NCBI RefSeq assembly: GCF_008632335.1
Contig: NZ_VWXX01000015.1
Span: 1 to 64,000, forward strand
Length of the DNA: 64,000 nucleotides
Origin: Thiohalocapsa marina
GTDB taxonomy: Bacteria > Pseudomonadota > Gammaproteobacteria > Chromatiales > Chromatiaceae
Direction: 5' to 3'
Below, piece by piece: positions 1-8,767 of this stretch (position 1 is its first letter; each line of letters starts with the position of its first letter). Position numbers and translations under genes: made by a program. Below the pieces are notes generated by a model. It was not told the origin of the DNA. It did not search any database and worked only from the letters and a program-made list of their open reading frames with translations.

Positions 1-60
1 GCGGATAAGCGAAGCGCATCCGCCGTTGTGGCCTGTGGCGGATGCGCTTCGCTTATCCGC
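1..60. repeat. perfect 24-bp inverted repeat (REP-like palindrome)
   Basis: Bases 1-24 are the exact reverse complement of 37-60, separated by a 12-base loop. The outer arm carries GCGGATAAGCG and the inner part GCATCCGCC. It lies outside any gene, beyond the 3' end of the minus-strand kinase. This is the look of REP-type dispersed palindromes, which often form stable hairpins and can act as transcription ends. The element may extend beyond the left edge of the window. The hairpin is seen directly; membership of a dispersed family is inferred. Confidence 0.8.
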
Positions 61-225
61 CCTACCGTGCATCCGTGTAGGTTATTTCTGAATCGTGCCT
101 TATTGGACTGTTACGTTAGCCGTCCCCGTAATCTTCGCCATTGGGGGCGCGGCACGGGATGGTCGTGCCGGGCCCCGTGTCGCGGGGCTTGGGGTGAGCT
201 CTGATTACAAACTCAGGCTACGAAC
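61..225. other. intergenic stretch downstream of the kinase
   Basis: No convincing gene. It contains a short GTGCATCCGTGTA stretch (67-79) resembling pieces of a degenerate intergenic text seen again near 34.55 and 36.30 kb. Confidence 0.4.
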
Positions 226-1215
226 TCAGACGACTGTGGCGAGGATTTCACGGGTTCGCTGGGCCGGCAGGCGGGGTCCCAGGTTGGTGACCAGTTCTGC
301 CGAGGCGGCGGATGCCAGGGTACCGGCCTTCTTGTGGCTCCATCCCTGAGTGAGTCCGTACAGGAAGGCGCCGGCGAACATGTCGCCGGCGCCGACAGTG
401 TCCACTGCCTCGACCTTGACGGGCTCGATCTCGAGGAGTTGCTGTCCGTCCCAGACCAGGGCGCCATCCGGCCCGCGGGTGACGGCGAATTCCCTGGCGA
501 TGGTCTTCAGGTAGGCGATGGCATCGTCCAGGCTGTCGGTGTCGGCCATGCCCATGGCCTCGTGCTCGTTGGCGAAGACCAGATCCACACCGTCGCCCAG
601 CATCTCCTGCAGTCCGGGCTTGAAGAAGCGGACCATGTTCGGGTCCGACAGTGACAGCGCCGTTTTCACGCCATGGCGCTCGGCGGCCCGGCGTGCTTCG
701 ATGGCGGCGACACGGGCGGTGTCGGAGGTGACCAGGTAGCCCTCGGTGTAGAACCACTTGGCGGCGCGGATGGCGTCGACGTCCAGCTCGTGCACCGACA
801 GGTTGCCGCTGATGCCCAGATAGGTGCACATGGTGCGATCGGAGTCTGGCGTCACCAGGACCACGCAGCGGCCGGTGTCGCCCTGTTCCAGAAACTCGTC
901 GCTGACGCTGGCGACGCCCCCGGCCTTCAGGTCATGCATGTAGAAGCGCCCCAGGTCGTCATCGGCCACCTTGCAGGCGTAATAGCCGCTGCCGCCGAAC
1001 TGGGCGAGGGCGATCACGGAATTGGCCGCCGAGCCGCCGGAGCCCCGCTGGTGGTGGCGCTCCTGCAGGTGTTTCATGATGCGCAGCTGGTGGGCCTCGT
1101 CGACCAGGGTCATGACCCCCTTGTCGATGTTGAGATGGGCCAGATCCGATTCGCTGACCTCGTATTCCATGTCGACCAGGGCGTTGCCGAGTGCGTAGAC
1201 GTCGTACTTGCTCAT
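226..1215 (-). CDS. PfkB-family carbohydrate/nucleoside kinase (adenosine kinase-like)
   Basis: A 329-residue ribokinase-fold kinase that phosphorylates a sugar or nucleoside using ATP; the family includes adenosine kinase. The C-terminal PfkB signature DTVGAGDMFAGAF holds the catalytic Asp and the anion hole, and the N-terminal region has the GGSAANS substrate-binding motif. I start at the ATG at 1213-1215 (MSKYDVYALGNALVDMEYE) because it has a GGGAG ribosome-binding site about six bases upstream and matches where homologues begin; the frame stays open further upstream without similarity. It is a single gene on the minus strand. The exact substrate cannot be told from sequence alone; adenosine or a ribokinase-type sugar are both possible. 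Confidence 0.88.
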   Translation of the reverse strand: MSKYDVYALGNALVDMEYEVSESDLAHLNIDKGVMTLVDEAHQLRIMKHLQERHHQRGSGGSAANSVIALAQFGGSGYYACKVADDDLGRFYMHDLKAGGVASVSDEFLEQGDTGRCVVLVTPDSDRTMCTYLGISGNLSVHELDVDAIRAAKWFYTEGYLVTSDTARVAAIEARRAAERHGVKTALSLSDPNMVRFFKPGLQEMLGDGVDLVFANEHEAMGMADTDSLDDAIAYLKTIAREFAVTRGPDGALVWDGQQLLEIEPVKVEAVDTVGAGDMFAGAFLYGLTQGWSHKKAGTLASAASAELVTNLGPRLPAQRTREILATVV

Positions 1216-1297
1216 AGTGCTCCCGTGGTGTTGTTCAGGTACGCCCATTGTCGCAAATGTCGTGCCCCTCTGCGCCGCGGTCTGGTGCGGGGCCGCT

Positions 1298-1939
1298 TCA
1301 CCAGCCGCGAAAATACCAGCCATTGTTCCAGTCCGGGGGGATCCGGCTGCCGGTGCCGGAAGCAGGGCCGGCAGCTGGGTCGGGAGCAGAGCCGCCAGCC
1401 TGACCGCTCGCCGGACTGGGTAAGGTATTGAGTGCAGGATCGGGCACGGGCAAGCCTGTCACCGGGTCTGTCGCACCCTGGAGACCTGCAGGCGGGGCCG
1501 TTGGGCCGATCGGCGCGTTCAGCGGGGGGCTGACCGGCGGACTACCGGGCCGATTCATGGGTGAGTTCATCCAGGGGCCTTCGTTCAGGAACAGCCAGCG
1601 GTCGGCCTCGAACTGTTCGCGTCGCTCCTGACGACGACGCTGGAATGCCTCTTCGCGCGCCTCCTGCTGGGCGCGTCGCTGGGCCTGCAGTGCCAGGCGC
1701 TGGGCCCGGACCTCCTCCAGCCAGCGCGGACGGCTCGCGGCTATGTCGGTCGTGGACGGTTCAGCCGCTTCGGATCCGCCTGCTGCCGGCCTGCTCGGGA
1801 CAGCGGCGGGCGTGGCATTCTCGGCGGCGTCGGCCAGGGACAGGCCCAGCAGTGGCAGGGCCAGCAGGCAACCCCGAACGCAGGCCGAGCGGCGGGTGGC
1901 AGAGGGGGGCAAGACGGAGAACAGGGATCGTGGGCACAT
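1298..1939 (-). CDS. secreted Pro/Gln/Arg-rich hypothetical protein
   Basis: A 213-residue protein I cannot assign to a family. Residues 1-39 look like a signal peptide: Arg-containing n-region, hydrophobic stretch CLLALPLLGLSLADAAE with an Ala-rich cleavage site. Residues about 70-115 form a charged Gln/Arg/Glu-rich helix likely to be coiled coil (AQRRAQQEAREEAF). The second half is Pro/Gly/Ala-rich and low in complexity, ending in WYFRGW with aromatic residues. It lies between the kinase and glnD on the same strand. The signal peptide and the GC-rich codon pattern support a real gene; function unknown, probably periplasmic or envelope-linked. Confidence 0.65.
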   Translation of the reverse strand: MCPRSLFSVLPPSATRRSACVRGCLLALPLLGLSLADAAENATPAAVPSRPAAGGSEAAEPSTTDIAASRPRWLEEVRAQRLALQAQRRAQQEAREEAFQRRRQERREQFEADRWLFLNEGPWMNSPMNRPGSPPVSPPLNAPIGPTAPPAGLQGATDPVTGLPVPDPALNTLPSPASGQAGGSAPDPAAGPASGTGSRIPPDWNNGWYFRGW

Positions 1940-1974
1940 GGGGCGCCTCGACTGCAGAAATCAGCGAAACCCTT

Positions 1975-2003
1975 TTGGTAAAACAGTCAAGCGCTAGAGT
2001 CAA
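1975..2003 (-). promoter_or_regulatory. weak sigma-70-like promoter candidate for the secreted protein
   Basis: On the minus strand a TTGACT (-35, 2003-1998) is followed after 17 bases by TACCAA (-10, 1980-1975), about 35 bases before the ATG at 1939. A second TTGACT lies at 1990-1985. The -10 matches consensus poorly, so this is only a candidate. Confidence 0.3.
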
Positions 2004-2069
2004 ACATTTGTACGCAAGGGGCTGACATGGATCTATCGCCGTTCCGCACATGATCTCGGGTCTCGCGGG

Positions 2070-2098
2070 CTGGGTGTCGGCCGTCGCGGCACGCCCAG
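2070..2098 (-). terminator. hairpin after glnD
   Basis: CTGGGTG (2070-2076) pairs with CGCCCAG (2092-2098) with one G-T pair, and GCCG/CGGC (2080-2083/2087-2090) forms an inner stem. It begins a few bases past the glnD stop codon. There is no T-run, so it would be an imperfect terminator or an mRNA 3' stabiliser. Confidence 0.4.
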
Positions 2099-2101
2099 GG
2101 T

Positions 2102-4879
2102 TCAGGTCCGTTCCTTCTGCTCCAGCTGCTTGTGCTCCAGGCGCTGGTGGATCTGTTGTCGCAGGCAGGTCAGGGCCTCGGCGCAGGTGATCGGTTGCGC
2201 GTCCTGGGTGGAGATGAAGAAGATGTCGTCCACCTCGGCACCGACGGTGGCGATCTTGGCGCTCTGCAGGCGGATGTCGCACTGCTCGAACACGGAGCCG
2301 ATCTCCGCCAGCAGGCCCGGTCGGTCGAGGGTGGTCAGGCGCATCATGGTGCGGCGGTTGTGGGATTCCTCGGTGAAACTGACGCGGGTTTCGGTGGGGA
2401 AATGGTGGTGCTGGCGCGGTAGCCGCCGGGTCACCCGCGGGGCGTCCTCGTCGGGCTCGCGCAGCGCTTCCAGCAACAGGTCGCGGATCTCGTCGCTCTC
2501 GACGCCATACTCGATGGGCTTCTGGTCCGGCCCCAAGACCTGGAAGGCATTCACGGCGATGCCGTCGTCTGTGGTGGTGATGCGGGCATCCATGATATTC
2601 AGCGCGTGCTGGTCAAGCAGTGCCGTGATGCGCACGAACAGGTTCTTCTCGTCGCGGGAGTAGATGAAGACCTCGCTGCAGCCGCGGGTCGCCACCGGGC
2701 GGATCACCACCAGTGGCAGGTCTTCCGGTCCGGCCGTCAGCATCTGCCGCGTCTGCCAGGCGATCTCCTCCGGCGAACTGGGGGCGAAGAATTCGATGCC
2801 GAAACGGCTCCAGAGCGCGCGGCAGTCTTCGGCGTCGATGCCGTCGAAGGCCAGCAGTCGCATGGCCTCGCGCTGTTTCTGCTCCACCAGTTCGTCCTGC
2901 GCCTGGGGGTTTTCCAGCCCCCGCGCCAGGGCGCGGCGCGTGGCCTGGTAGAGATCGCGGAGCAGGGCGTTCTTCCAGGAGTTCCAGCGCTTCGGGTTGG
3001 TGGCGCGGGTGTCGGATACCGTCAGCAGATACAGGTAGTCCAGACGGTTGGTGTCGCCAACCTGTTCGGCAAAGGCCTGGATCACTGCGGGATCGGAGAT
3101 GTCCTTGCGCTGGGCGGTCATCGACATCAGCAGGTGGTGCTGCACCAGCCAGGCCACCAGGCGGCTGTCGAACTCGCTCAGATAGTGCATCTGGCAGAAG
3201 TCCCAGGCGTCGCGGGCACCCAGGACGGAATGGTCGCCGCCGCGTCCCTTGGCGATGTCGTGGAACAGCCCTGCCAGGTACAGCAGTTCGAGCTTGGGGA
3301 TGCGGTTGGCGATGGAACTGCACAGCGGGAACTCGCCGATGTGATCCGGCACGGTGAAGCGACGCAGGTTGCGTAACACCCGAAGCGTGTGCTCATCGAC
3401 GGTGTAGACATGGAACAGGTCGTACTGCATGCGCCCGACGATGTTGGCGAAGGCGGGGATGTAGGCCGCCAGCACGCCATAGCGATTCATCCGCCGCAGG
3501 GCGTGGGTGACCCCCCGGGGACAGCGCAGGATCTCCATGAACAGGCTGCGTGCCCGCACGTCTTCGCGGAAATCGTCGTCGATCAGGTGGCGATGCTCGC
3601 GGATCAGGCGGATGGTGCTGGCGCGGATGCCCCTGAGCGACGGGTTTTGCTGCAGCACATGGAAGACCTCGAGCAGGGCGATGGGCCAGCGAGCGAAGAC
3701 CTGCGGATGCGTCACCTCCAGGTAGCCGCTGCGGCTCTGGAAGCGCTTGCTGATGGGCTGCGGCGGGCCGAGCTGATCGTGTAGCAGGATGGCCTCCTGG
3801 AACAGCTGCAGCAGCATTTCGTTGAGCCGGTTCAGCTCCACCACCGTGCGGTAGTACTGCTGCATGAACTGCTCCACCGCCAGGTTGTCGTCCTCGTCGC
3901 TGAAGCCGAGTGCATCCGCCAGGGTGCGCTGGTAGTCGAACAGCAGGCGGTCCTCGCGCCGACCGGCAATGCGGTGCAGTGCGAAGCGGATGCGCCACAG
4001 CAGCGCCTGGCCGTCCACCAGGGTCATGTACTCGGTCTCGGTCAGGAAGCCGTGCGCGACCAGCTCGTGCAGGGAATCGGCACCGAAGTGGCGCTTGGTC
4101 ACCCAGGCAATGCTCTGGATGTCCCGCAGGCCGCCCGGATTTTCCTTGATGTTGGGCTCCAGGTTGTACGCGGTCTCGCCGAACTTCTGCCAGCGGGCGC
4201 GCTGCTCGGCGCATTTGGCCTCGAAGAAGGCGTCGCTGGGCCAGATCCGGTCCGGCCCGGTCGCCTTGCGCATGGCCTCGAACAGTGCATGCCGACCGGC
4301 CAGGAACCGGGCCTCGATCAGGTTGGTGATGATGGTGACGTCGTTGCGGGCCTCCTGCTGACACTCGTCGACGGTGCGCACCGCATGGCCGATCTCCAGA
4401 CCGATGTCCCACAGGAAGGTGACCAGGGCGGACAAGGTGTTGCCGAGGCCCTCGCCGTCGGCCGGATCATCCGCCACCAGGATGAGCAGGTCGATGTCCG
4501 AGGCCGGGTGCAGTTCGGCGCGGCCGTAGCCGCCCACCGCCACCAGGGCCGCCGGTGCGCTCGGCGGCAGGAACCGCTGCCAGGCGCTGGTGATGATCAG
4601 GTCTGTCAGGGCGCTCAGTTCCGCAACCAGTCCGGCGATGGAGGCCCCCTGGGCAGAGCGCGTCAGCAGCTGCTGCTTGCCTGCCTTGAGCGCGCGCTTG
4701 AACAGCGGGACCGCGTCGGCGTCAGCGGCCTCGAGCAGTTGCTGCGGGGCGATGCCGAGGGCGTCTGCGTCTGCCGTCGGTTCGGCCACCGGCAGCGGGG
4801 CCGGCAAGGGCCGCATTCCCGGTGCGATGCCGGCCTTGGGCGCGCGCGCTTCTGCCTCGGCTGCGGGCGACGTACTCAT
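2102..4879 (-). CDS. glnD: [protein-PII] uridylyltransferase / uridylyl-removing enzyme
   Basis: The 925-residue bifunctional nitrogen sensor that uridylylates PII when glutamine is low and removes UMP when it is high. The N-terminal nucleotidyltransferase domain shows GGYGRAELHPASDIDLLIL (about residues 117-135). The central HD hydrolase domain has LFHDIAKGRGGDHS, and the C-terminus holds two ACT domains (one around CSEVFIYSRDEKNLF, the second around TTLDRPGLLAEIG) that bind glutamine. The length is slightly above the usual 860-900 because of an Ala/Pro-rich N-terminal extension. Its ATG overlaps the map stop codon (ATGA, 4876-4879), so the two are translationally coupled, the common map-glnD arrangement of gammaproteobacteria. 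Confidence 0.97.
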   Translation of the reverse strand: MSTSPAAEAEARAPKAGIAPGMRPLPAPLPVAEPTADADALGIAPQQLLEAADADAVPLFKRALKAGKQQLLTRSAQGASIAGLVAELSALTDLIITSAWQRFLPPSAPAALVAVGGYGRAELHPASDIDLLILVADDPADGEGLGNTLSALVTFLWDIGLEIGHAVRTVDECQQEARNDVTIITNLIEARFLAGRHALFEAMRKATGPDRIWPSDAFFEAKCAEQRARWQKFGETAYNLEPNIKENPGGLRDIQSIAWVTKRHFGADSLHELVAHGFLTETEYMTLVDGQALLWRIRFALHRIAGRREDRLLFDYQRTLADALGFSDEDDNLAVEQFMQQYYRTVVELNRLNEMLLQLFQEAILLHDQLGPPQPISKRFQSRSGYLEVTHPQVFARWPIALLEVFHVLQQNPSLRGIRASTIRLIREHRHLIDDDFREDVRARSLFMEILRCPRGVTHALRRMNRYGVLAAYIPAFANIVGRMQYDLFHVYTVDEHTLRVLRNLRRFTVPDHIGEFPLCSSIANRIPKLELLYLAGLFHDIAKGRGGDHSVLGARDAWDFCQMHYLSEFDSRLVAWLVQHHLLMSMTAQRKDISDPAVIQAFAEQVGDTNRLDYLYLLTVSDTRATNPKRWNSWKNALLRDLYQATRRALARGLENPQAQDELVEQKQREAMRLLAFDGIDAEDCRALWSRFGIEFFAPSSPEEIAWQTRQMLTAGPEDLPLVVIRPVATRGCSEVFIYSRDEKNLFVRITALLDQHALNIMDARITTTDDGIAVNAFQVLGPDQKPIEYGVESDEIRDLLLEALREPDEDAPRVTRRLPRQHHHFPTETRVSFTEESHNRRTMMRLTTLDRPGLLAEIGSVFEQCDIRLQSAKIATVGAEVDDIFFISTQDAQPITCAEALTCLRQQIHQRLEHKQLEQKERT

Positions 4880-5658
4880 GCCGCAGCGCTGTCGATGCGC
4901 TCCTCATTGCGCAGGGTGAGGATCTCGCTGCCCCGTTCGGTCACCAGGATGGTGTGTTCCCACTGCGCGGACAGGCTGCGATCCTTGGTCACCACGGTCC
5001 AGCCGTCCGGCAGCACCTTCACATGCCGCTTGCCGGCGTTGACCATGGGCTCGATGGTGAAACACATCCCCGGCTCCAGCACCACGCCTTCGCCGGGCTT
5101 GCCGTAGTGCAGTACCTGCGGCTCCTCATGGAACTCGCGCCCGATGCCGTGGCCGCAGTATTCGCGCACCACCGAGAATTTGTGCCCCTCGACGAAGCGC
5201 TGGATGGCATGGCCGATGTCGCCCAGGGTGGCCCCCGGCCGCACCTGGTCGATGCCGATCTGCAGCGCCTGCCGGGTGACCTCCACCAGCCGGCGCGCCA
5301 GCACCGACGGCTCGCCGACCAGGAACATCTTGCTGGTGTCGCCGTGGAAGCCGTCCTTGATCACGGTGACGTCCACATTGACGATGTCGCCCCGCTTCAG
5401 ACGCTTGTTGCCGGGGATGCCGTGGCAGACCTGGTTGTTGACGGAGGTGCAGATGGAGCGCGGGAACCCCCGGTAGTCCAGCGGGGCCGGGATGGCGCCC
5501 TGTTCCTCGACGATGTAGCGATGGCAGAGGGCGTCGAGCTCGTCGGTGGTGACGCCCGGGCGGACATGGGGCCCGATCATCTCCAGGACTTCCGCTGCCA
5601 GGCGCCCGGCGCGACGCATTTTCTCGATCTCTTCTGCTGTCTTGATGTGGATGGCCAT
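4876..5658 (-). CDS. map: type I methionine aminopeptidase
   Basis: A 260-residue cytosolic metalloenzyme that removes the initiator Met from new proteins. The five metal ligands are visible: Asp in NVDVT, Asp in FHGDTS, His in GHGIG, Glu in TIEPM and Glu in QWEHT; the substrate His is in CHGIPG. The start is the ATG at 5656-5658 (MAIHIKTAEEIEKMRRAG), the position where type Ia enzymes begin; the frame remains open about 70 codons upstream but without family similarity. It is transcribed divergently from rpsB, the usual gammaproteobacterial arrangement, and is coupled to glnD by a 4-bp overlap. Confidence 0.97.
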   Translation of the reverse strand: MAIHIKTAEEIEKMRRAGRLAAEVLEMIGPHVRPGVTTDELDALCHRYIVEEQGAIPAPLDYRGFPRSICTSVNNQVCHGIPGNKRLKRGDIVNVDVTVIKDGFHGDTSKMFLVGEPSVLARRLVEVTRQALQIGIDQVRPGATLGDIGHAIQRFVEGHKFSVVREYCGHGIGREFHEEPQVLHYGKPGEGVVLEPGMCFTIEPMVNAGKRHVKVLPDGWTVVTKDRSLSAQWEHTILVTERGSEILTLRNEERIDSAAA

Positions 5659-5744
5659 GATGTCTCGTGTCTGTCGCCTGGGCTGGGTTGTGCGTCGGCT
5701 CGGTGGATGGCGGCTCCGACCGCCGGCCGCCGAATGGCTCGCCA

Positions 5745-5774
5745 TTGATCGAATCTGGCCTGTCATGGTATGCT
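5745..5774 (+). promoter_or_regulatory. candidate rpsB promoter (upstream)
   Basis: TTGATC at 5745-5750 and TATGCT at 5769-5774 with an 18-base spacer, about 290 bases before rpsB. Both boxes match sigma-70 consensus at four of six positions. This is a candidate only. Confidence 0.35.
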
Positions 5775-5893
5775 GTTCGGCTGTGGACGGCCATGTGCGG
5801 CCCGGGTTCGGTAGATGATCTGCCAAAATACCCGTCTGCGCGATGCCGGCTCCGACCCTGGCCATTCCCAATCTGCCGACGCCAATGCGGCGT

Positions 5894-5899
5894 TACAAT
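5894..5899 (+). promoter_or_regulatory. candidate -10 element for rpsB (proximal)
   Basis: TACAAT (5894-5899) matches the -10 consensus at five of six positions, but no good -35 lies at the right distance (the best is CTGCCG with a 15-base spacer). It is about 170 bases before the rpsB start and could be a second promoter. Confidence 0.3.
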
Positions 5900-6068
5900 A
5901 GCAGATGCCGGACTGGTGGTGGGCCTGGCGCCGCTCGGCCGACTGCATTCCAAGCCACACACGTGCCGGCACATGCAGCCGGGTGCCCGGACGCCGTCCC
6001 AGGGATGGCTTCGGGGTTGCTGCATGGGGTGCGTGGAGGTCCAACCCATCAATCTAAGGTACGAATCG

Positions 6069-6836
6069 ATGTCTGATGTCTCCATGCGGCAGATGCTGCA
6101 GGCCGGTGTTCACTTCGGCCACCAAACCCGTTACTGGAATCCGAAGATGGCCGCCTACATCTTCGGCCAGCGCAACAAGATCCATATCGTCAATCTGGAA
6201 AAGTCGCTGCCGCTCTACCAGGAGGCCATGAGCTACCTGGGCAAGCTGGCGTCCAACGGCGGGCGGGTGCTGTTCGTCGGTACCAAGCGAGCCGCCCATG
6301 ACGTCATCCGCGAGCAGGCCGAGCGCTGCGGCATGCCCTATGTCAACCATCGCTGGCTCGGCGGCATGCTGACCAACTTCAAGACGGTGCGCCAGTCCAT
6401 CCAGCGCCTGAAAGACCTCGAGGCCATGTTCGAGGACGGCAGCATCGAGCGCTTTGGCAAGAAGGAGGCCCTGACGCTGTCGCGCGAGCGCGAGAAGCTC
6501 GACCGCAGCCTCGGCGGCATCAAGAACATGGACGGGCTGCCGGACGCGATGTTCGTCATCGATGTCGGCCACGAGAAGATCGCCATCTCCGAGGCCAACA
6601 AGCTCGGCATCCCTGTGGTCGGCGTGGTGGACACCAACAACGACCCGAGCAAGATCGACTATGTGATCCCCGGCAACGACGACGCCATCCGTGCCGTGCG
6701 CCTGTACATCGAAGGCGCCGCGTCGGCCATCCTGGACGGCCGCCAGACCGCCGCCGCGATGGCGGGCGGTCGCATGCCGATGGATGAGGTCGAGCCGGCC
6801 TCCGAGCCAGTCTCCGAGCCGGCCGCCGCCCAGTAG
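6069..6836 (+). CDS. rpsB: 30S ribosomal protein S2
   Basis: A 255-residue small-subunit protein. The N-terminus [20 protein letters not shown] and the later [11 protein letters not shown] and [10 protein letters not shown] motifs are diagnostic of S2. The ATG at 6069 has TAAGGT about eight bases upstream and fits the family start. The C-terminus ends in an acidic Ala/Pro/Glu tail ([11 protein letters not shown]), which is variable among species. It begins the translation and envelope operon that continues into tsf. Confidence 0.98.
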   Translation: MSDVSMRQMLQAGVHFGHQTRYWNPKMAAYIFGQRNKIHIVNLEKSLPLYQEAMSYLGKLASNGGRVLFVGTKRAAHDVIREQAERCGMPYVNHRWLGGMLTNFKTVRQSIQRLKDLEAMFEDGSIERFGKKEALTLSREREKLDRSLGGIKNMDGLPDAMFVIDVGHEKIAISEANKLGIPVVGVVDTNNDPSKIDYVIPGNDDAIRAVRLYIEGAASAILDGRQTAAAMAGGRMPMDEVEPASEPVSEPAAAQ

Positions 6837-6856
6837 GCAGGCCGCTGCGGGCCCAG

Positions 6857-6919
6857 GCACCCGCCGGCACCTGTGCGGACCCCGTGCGAAGCGGGCTCCC
6901 CACGGGTGCCGGCGGGTGC
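6857..6919 (+). terminator. large stem-loop between rpsB and tsf (attenuator/processing site)
   Basis: Bases 6857-6871 and 6905-6919 are a perfect 15-bp inverted repeat, extended inward by a G-T wobble and three further pairs (6872-6875/6901-6904) to 19 pairs. The loop itself holds a small CCCG/CGGG hairpin (6881-6884/6892-6895). No T-run follows directly; a run of eight T's (6968 onward) comes about 50 bases later, just before tsf. This fits a partial terminator or processing element setting the rpsB:tsf ratio, as known in E. coli, but the mechanism is inferred. Confidence 0.6.
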
Positions 6920-7000
6920 GTTTCCCGGCGCGGATTCGTGTCTCTGCACCCGTTTTCCATTCATTCGTTTTTTTTAATCAACAGTTTTCTGGAGTTTCCC

Positions 7001-7891
7001 ATGGCGATATCAGCCTCCCTGGTCAAGGAGCTGCGCGAGCGCACCGGCGCCGGCATGATGGAGTGCAAGAAGGCCCTGGTCGAGACCGGCGGCGACATCG
7101 AGGCGGCCATCGAGGCCATGCGCAAGTCCGGCCAGGCCAAGGCCGCCAAGAAGGCCGGCCGTATCGCCGCCGACGGCATCGTCGAGCTGCGCATCAGCGA
7201 TGACGGCAAGCGCGGCGTCATCGTCGAGATCAACAGCGAGACCGACTTCGTTGCCAAGGACGACAACTTCGCGTCCTTTGCCGCGGCGGTGGCGGACTGC
7301 GCGCTGGCCTGCGACGCGACGGATGCCGACGCCCTGGCCGAGCAGCCCATGGCCGGTGACGCAGGTACTGTGAATGCCGCCCGCGAGGCGCTGATCGCCA
7401 AGGTGGGCGAGAACGTGCAGGTGCGCCGGCTGGTGCGCTTCGACCAGGCCCAGGGCGCGCTGCACAGCTACCGCCACGGCGTGCGCATCGGCGTGATGCT
7501 GGACATGGTCGGTGGCGACGCAGACCTGGGGCGCGACATCGCCATGCATATCGCCGCCACCAACCCGCTGTGCGTCAGTGCCGACGAGGTGCCGGCGGAG
7601 GCCCTGGCCAAGGAGCGCGAGATCTTCCGTGCCCAGGCCCTGGAGAGCGGCAAGCCCGAGAACATCGTCGACAAGATCATCGAAGGGCGCATGCGTAAGT
7701 ACATGGAAGAGGTGACCCTGCTGGGCCAGGCCTTCGTCAAGGATCCCGACCAGCAGGTGGGCGATCTCTTGAAAAAGGCCGGCGCAAGCGTGGTACGCTT
7801 TGCCCGGATCGAGGTTGGCGAAGGCATCGAGAAGAAGAGCGAGAACTTCGCCGAAGAGGTCCAGGCCCAGGCGGGCATGCGCAACGACTGA
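7001..7891 (+). CDS. tsf: translation elongation factor Ts
   Basis: A 296-residue guanine-nucleotide exchange factor for EF-Tu. The N-terminal UBA-like domain carries [16 protein letters not shown], and the core carries [11 protein letters not shown] (usual form ETDFVAKN). The start is the ATG at 7001, preceded by CTGGAG seven bases upstream; the open frame extends upstream without similarity. Length is typical. It lies 164 bases after rpsB beyond a strong hairpin, in the canonical rpsB-tsf-pyrH-frr order. Confidence 0.98.
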   Translation: MAISASLVKELRERTGAGMMECKKALVETGGDIEAAIEAMRKSGQAKAAKKAGRIAADGIVELRISDDGKRGVIVEINSETDFVAKDDNFASFAAAVADCALACDATDADALAEQPMAGDAGTVNAAREALIAKVGENVQVRRLVRFDQAQGALHSYRHGVRIGVMLDMVGGDADLGRDIAMHIAATNPLCVSADEVPAEALAKEREIFRAQALESGKPENIVDKIIEGRMRKYMEEVTLLGQAFVKDPDQQVGDLLKKAGASVVRFARIEVGEGIEKKSENFAEEVQAQAGMRND

Positions 7892-7957
7892 GACCGCCGG
7901 CCCCAGTCTATAAAGATAGCTTCGTTCTCTTGCACCGACGGTAACCCTGATCCACCC

Positions 7958-8683
7958 GTGACCCAAGGCACCTACAAGCGAATCCTGCTCAAGCTCAGCG
8001 GCGAGGCACTGCTCGGCCAGGCCGAGTCTGGTATCGACGCCGGTCTGCTGGCCCGCCTGGCGGCCGAGGTCGCCGATTGCGTGACCGGCGGCGCGCAGGT
8101 GGGCCTGGTCATCGGCGGTGGCAACCTGTTTCGCGGTGCCGGCCTGGCGGCGGGGGGCATGGATCGCGTCACCGGCGACCAGATGGGCATGCTGGCGACG
8201 GTGATGAACGCCCTGGCCATGCAGGATGCGCTGGAGCGCGCCGGTGTGCCGGCCCGGGTCATGTCGGCGCTGCGCATCGACCAGGTCTGCGAGGGCTTCT
8301 CCCGGCGCCGGGCGGTGGAGCATCTGCGGCGCGGCCGGGTGGTGCTGTTCGCCGCCGGTACCGGCAACCCGTTCTTCACCACCGACTCCGCGGCCAGCCT
8401 GCGGGCGGCGGAGATCGGGGCCGATCTTCTGGTCAAGGCGACCAAGGTCGACGGCATCTACTCCGACGACCCGATGCGCAACCCCCAGGCCCGCTTCTAC
8501 AAACGCGTGACCTACGAGCGGGTGCTGCAGGAGCGGCTCGGGGTCATGGACACCACCGCCATCGTGCTGTGCCGTGATCACGGCATCCCGCTGCGGGTCA
8601 TGAACATCTACACGCCGGGTGCGCTGGTGCGCGCCGTTGCCGGCGATGACATCGGCTCCCTGGTGGAGCCCGGGCCGAGCTGA
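7958..8683 (+). CDS. pyrH: UMP kinase
   Basis: A 241-residue hexameric amino-acid-kinase-fold enzyme making UDP from UMP, feeding all pyrimidine nucleotides. Recognised from [10 protein letters not shown] at the N-terminus, [10 protein letters not shown], and [13 protein letters not shown] followed by [16 protein letters not shown]. The start is a GTG at 7958, placing the LKLSGEAL motif at the usual distance. It lies 66 bases after tsf in the same operon. Confidence 0.97.
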   Translation: MTQGTYKRILLKLSGEALLGQAESGIDAGLLARLAAEVADCVTGGAQVGLVIGGGNLFRGAGLAAGGMDRVTGDQMGMLATVMNALAMQDALERAGVPARVMSALRIDQVCEGFSRRRAVEHLRRGRVVLFAAGTGNPFFTTDSAASLRAAEIGADLLVKATKVDGIYSDDPMRNPQARFYKRVTYERVLQERLGVMDTTAIVLCRDHGIPLRVMNIYTPGALVRAVAGDDIGSLVEPGPS

Positions 8684-8765
8684 TGGGAGCGGCCTGATGG
8701 GACCGGCGTTATGGGCACCAGCCTGATGCGAGCAGCTTGATGGGAACAGCTTGAAGGGAACAGAG
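8681..8765 (+). repeat. six degenerate 14-bp tandem units between pyrH and frr
   Basis: Six near-identical units begin at 8681, 8695, 8709, 8724, 8738 and 8752. Five units are 14 bases and one is 15. The general form is TGATGGGAnCnGCn. The first unit includes the pyrH stop codon and the last runs into the frr ribosome-binding site. Several units contain an in-frame-independent TGA and a GGGA resembling a ribosome-binding site. It fills the whole intergenic gap. Confidence 0.75.
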
Positions 8766-8767
8766 AG

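Larger units (their letters stand above)
5659..6068. other. divergent map/rpsB intergenic region
   Basis: About 410 bases between divergent genes, expected to carry promoters for both. Two sigma-70-like candidates on the plus strand are listed separately. No small gene or clear riboswitch was seen. The rpsB leader could hold the S2 autoregulatory structure known in other gammaproteobacteria, but I could not identify it by eye. Confidence 0.5.
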
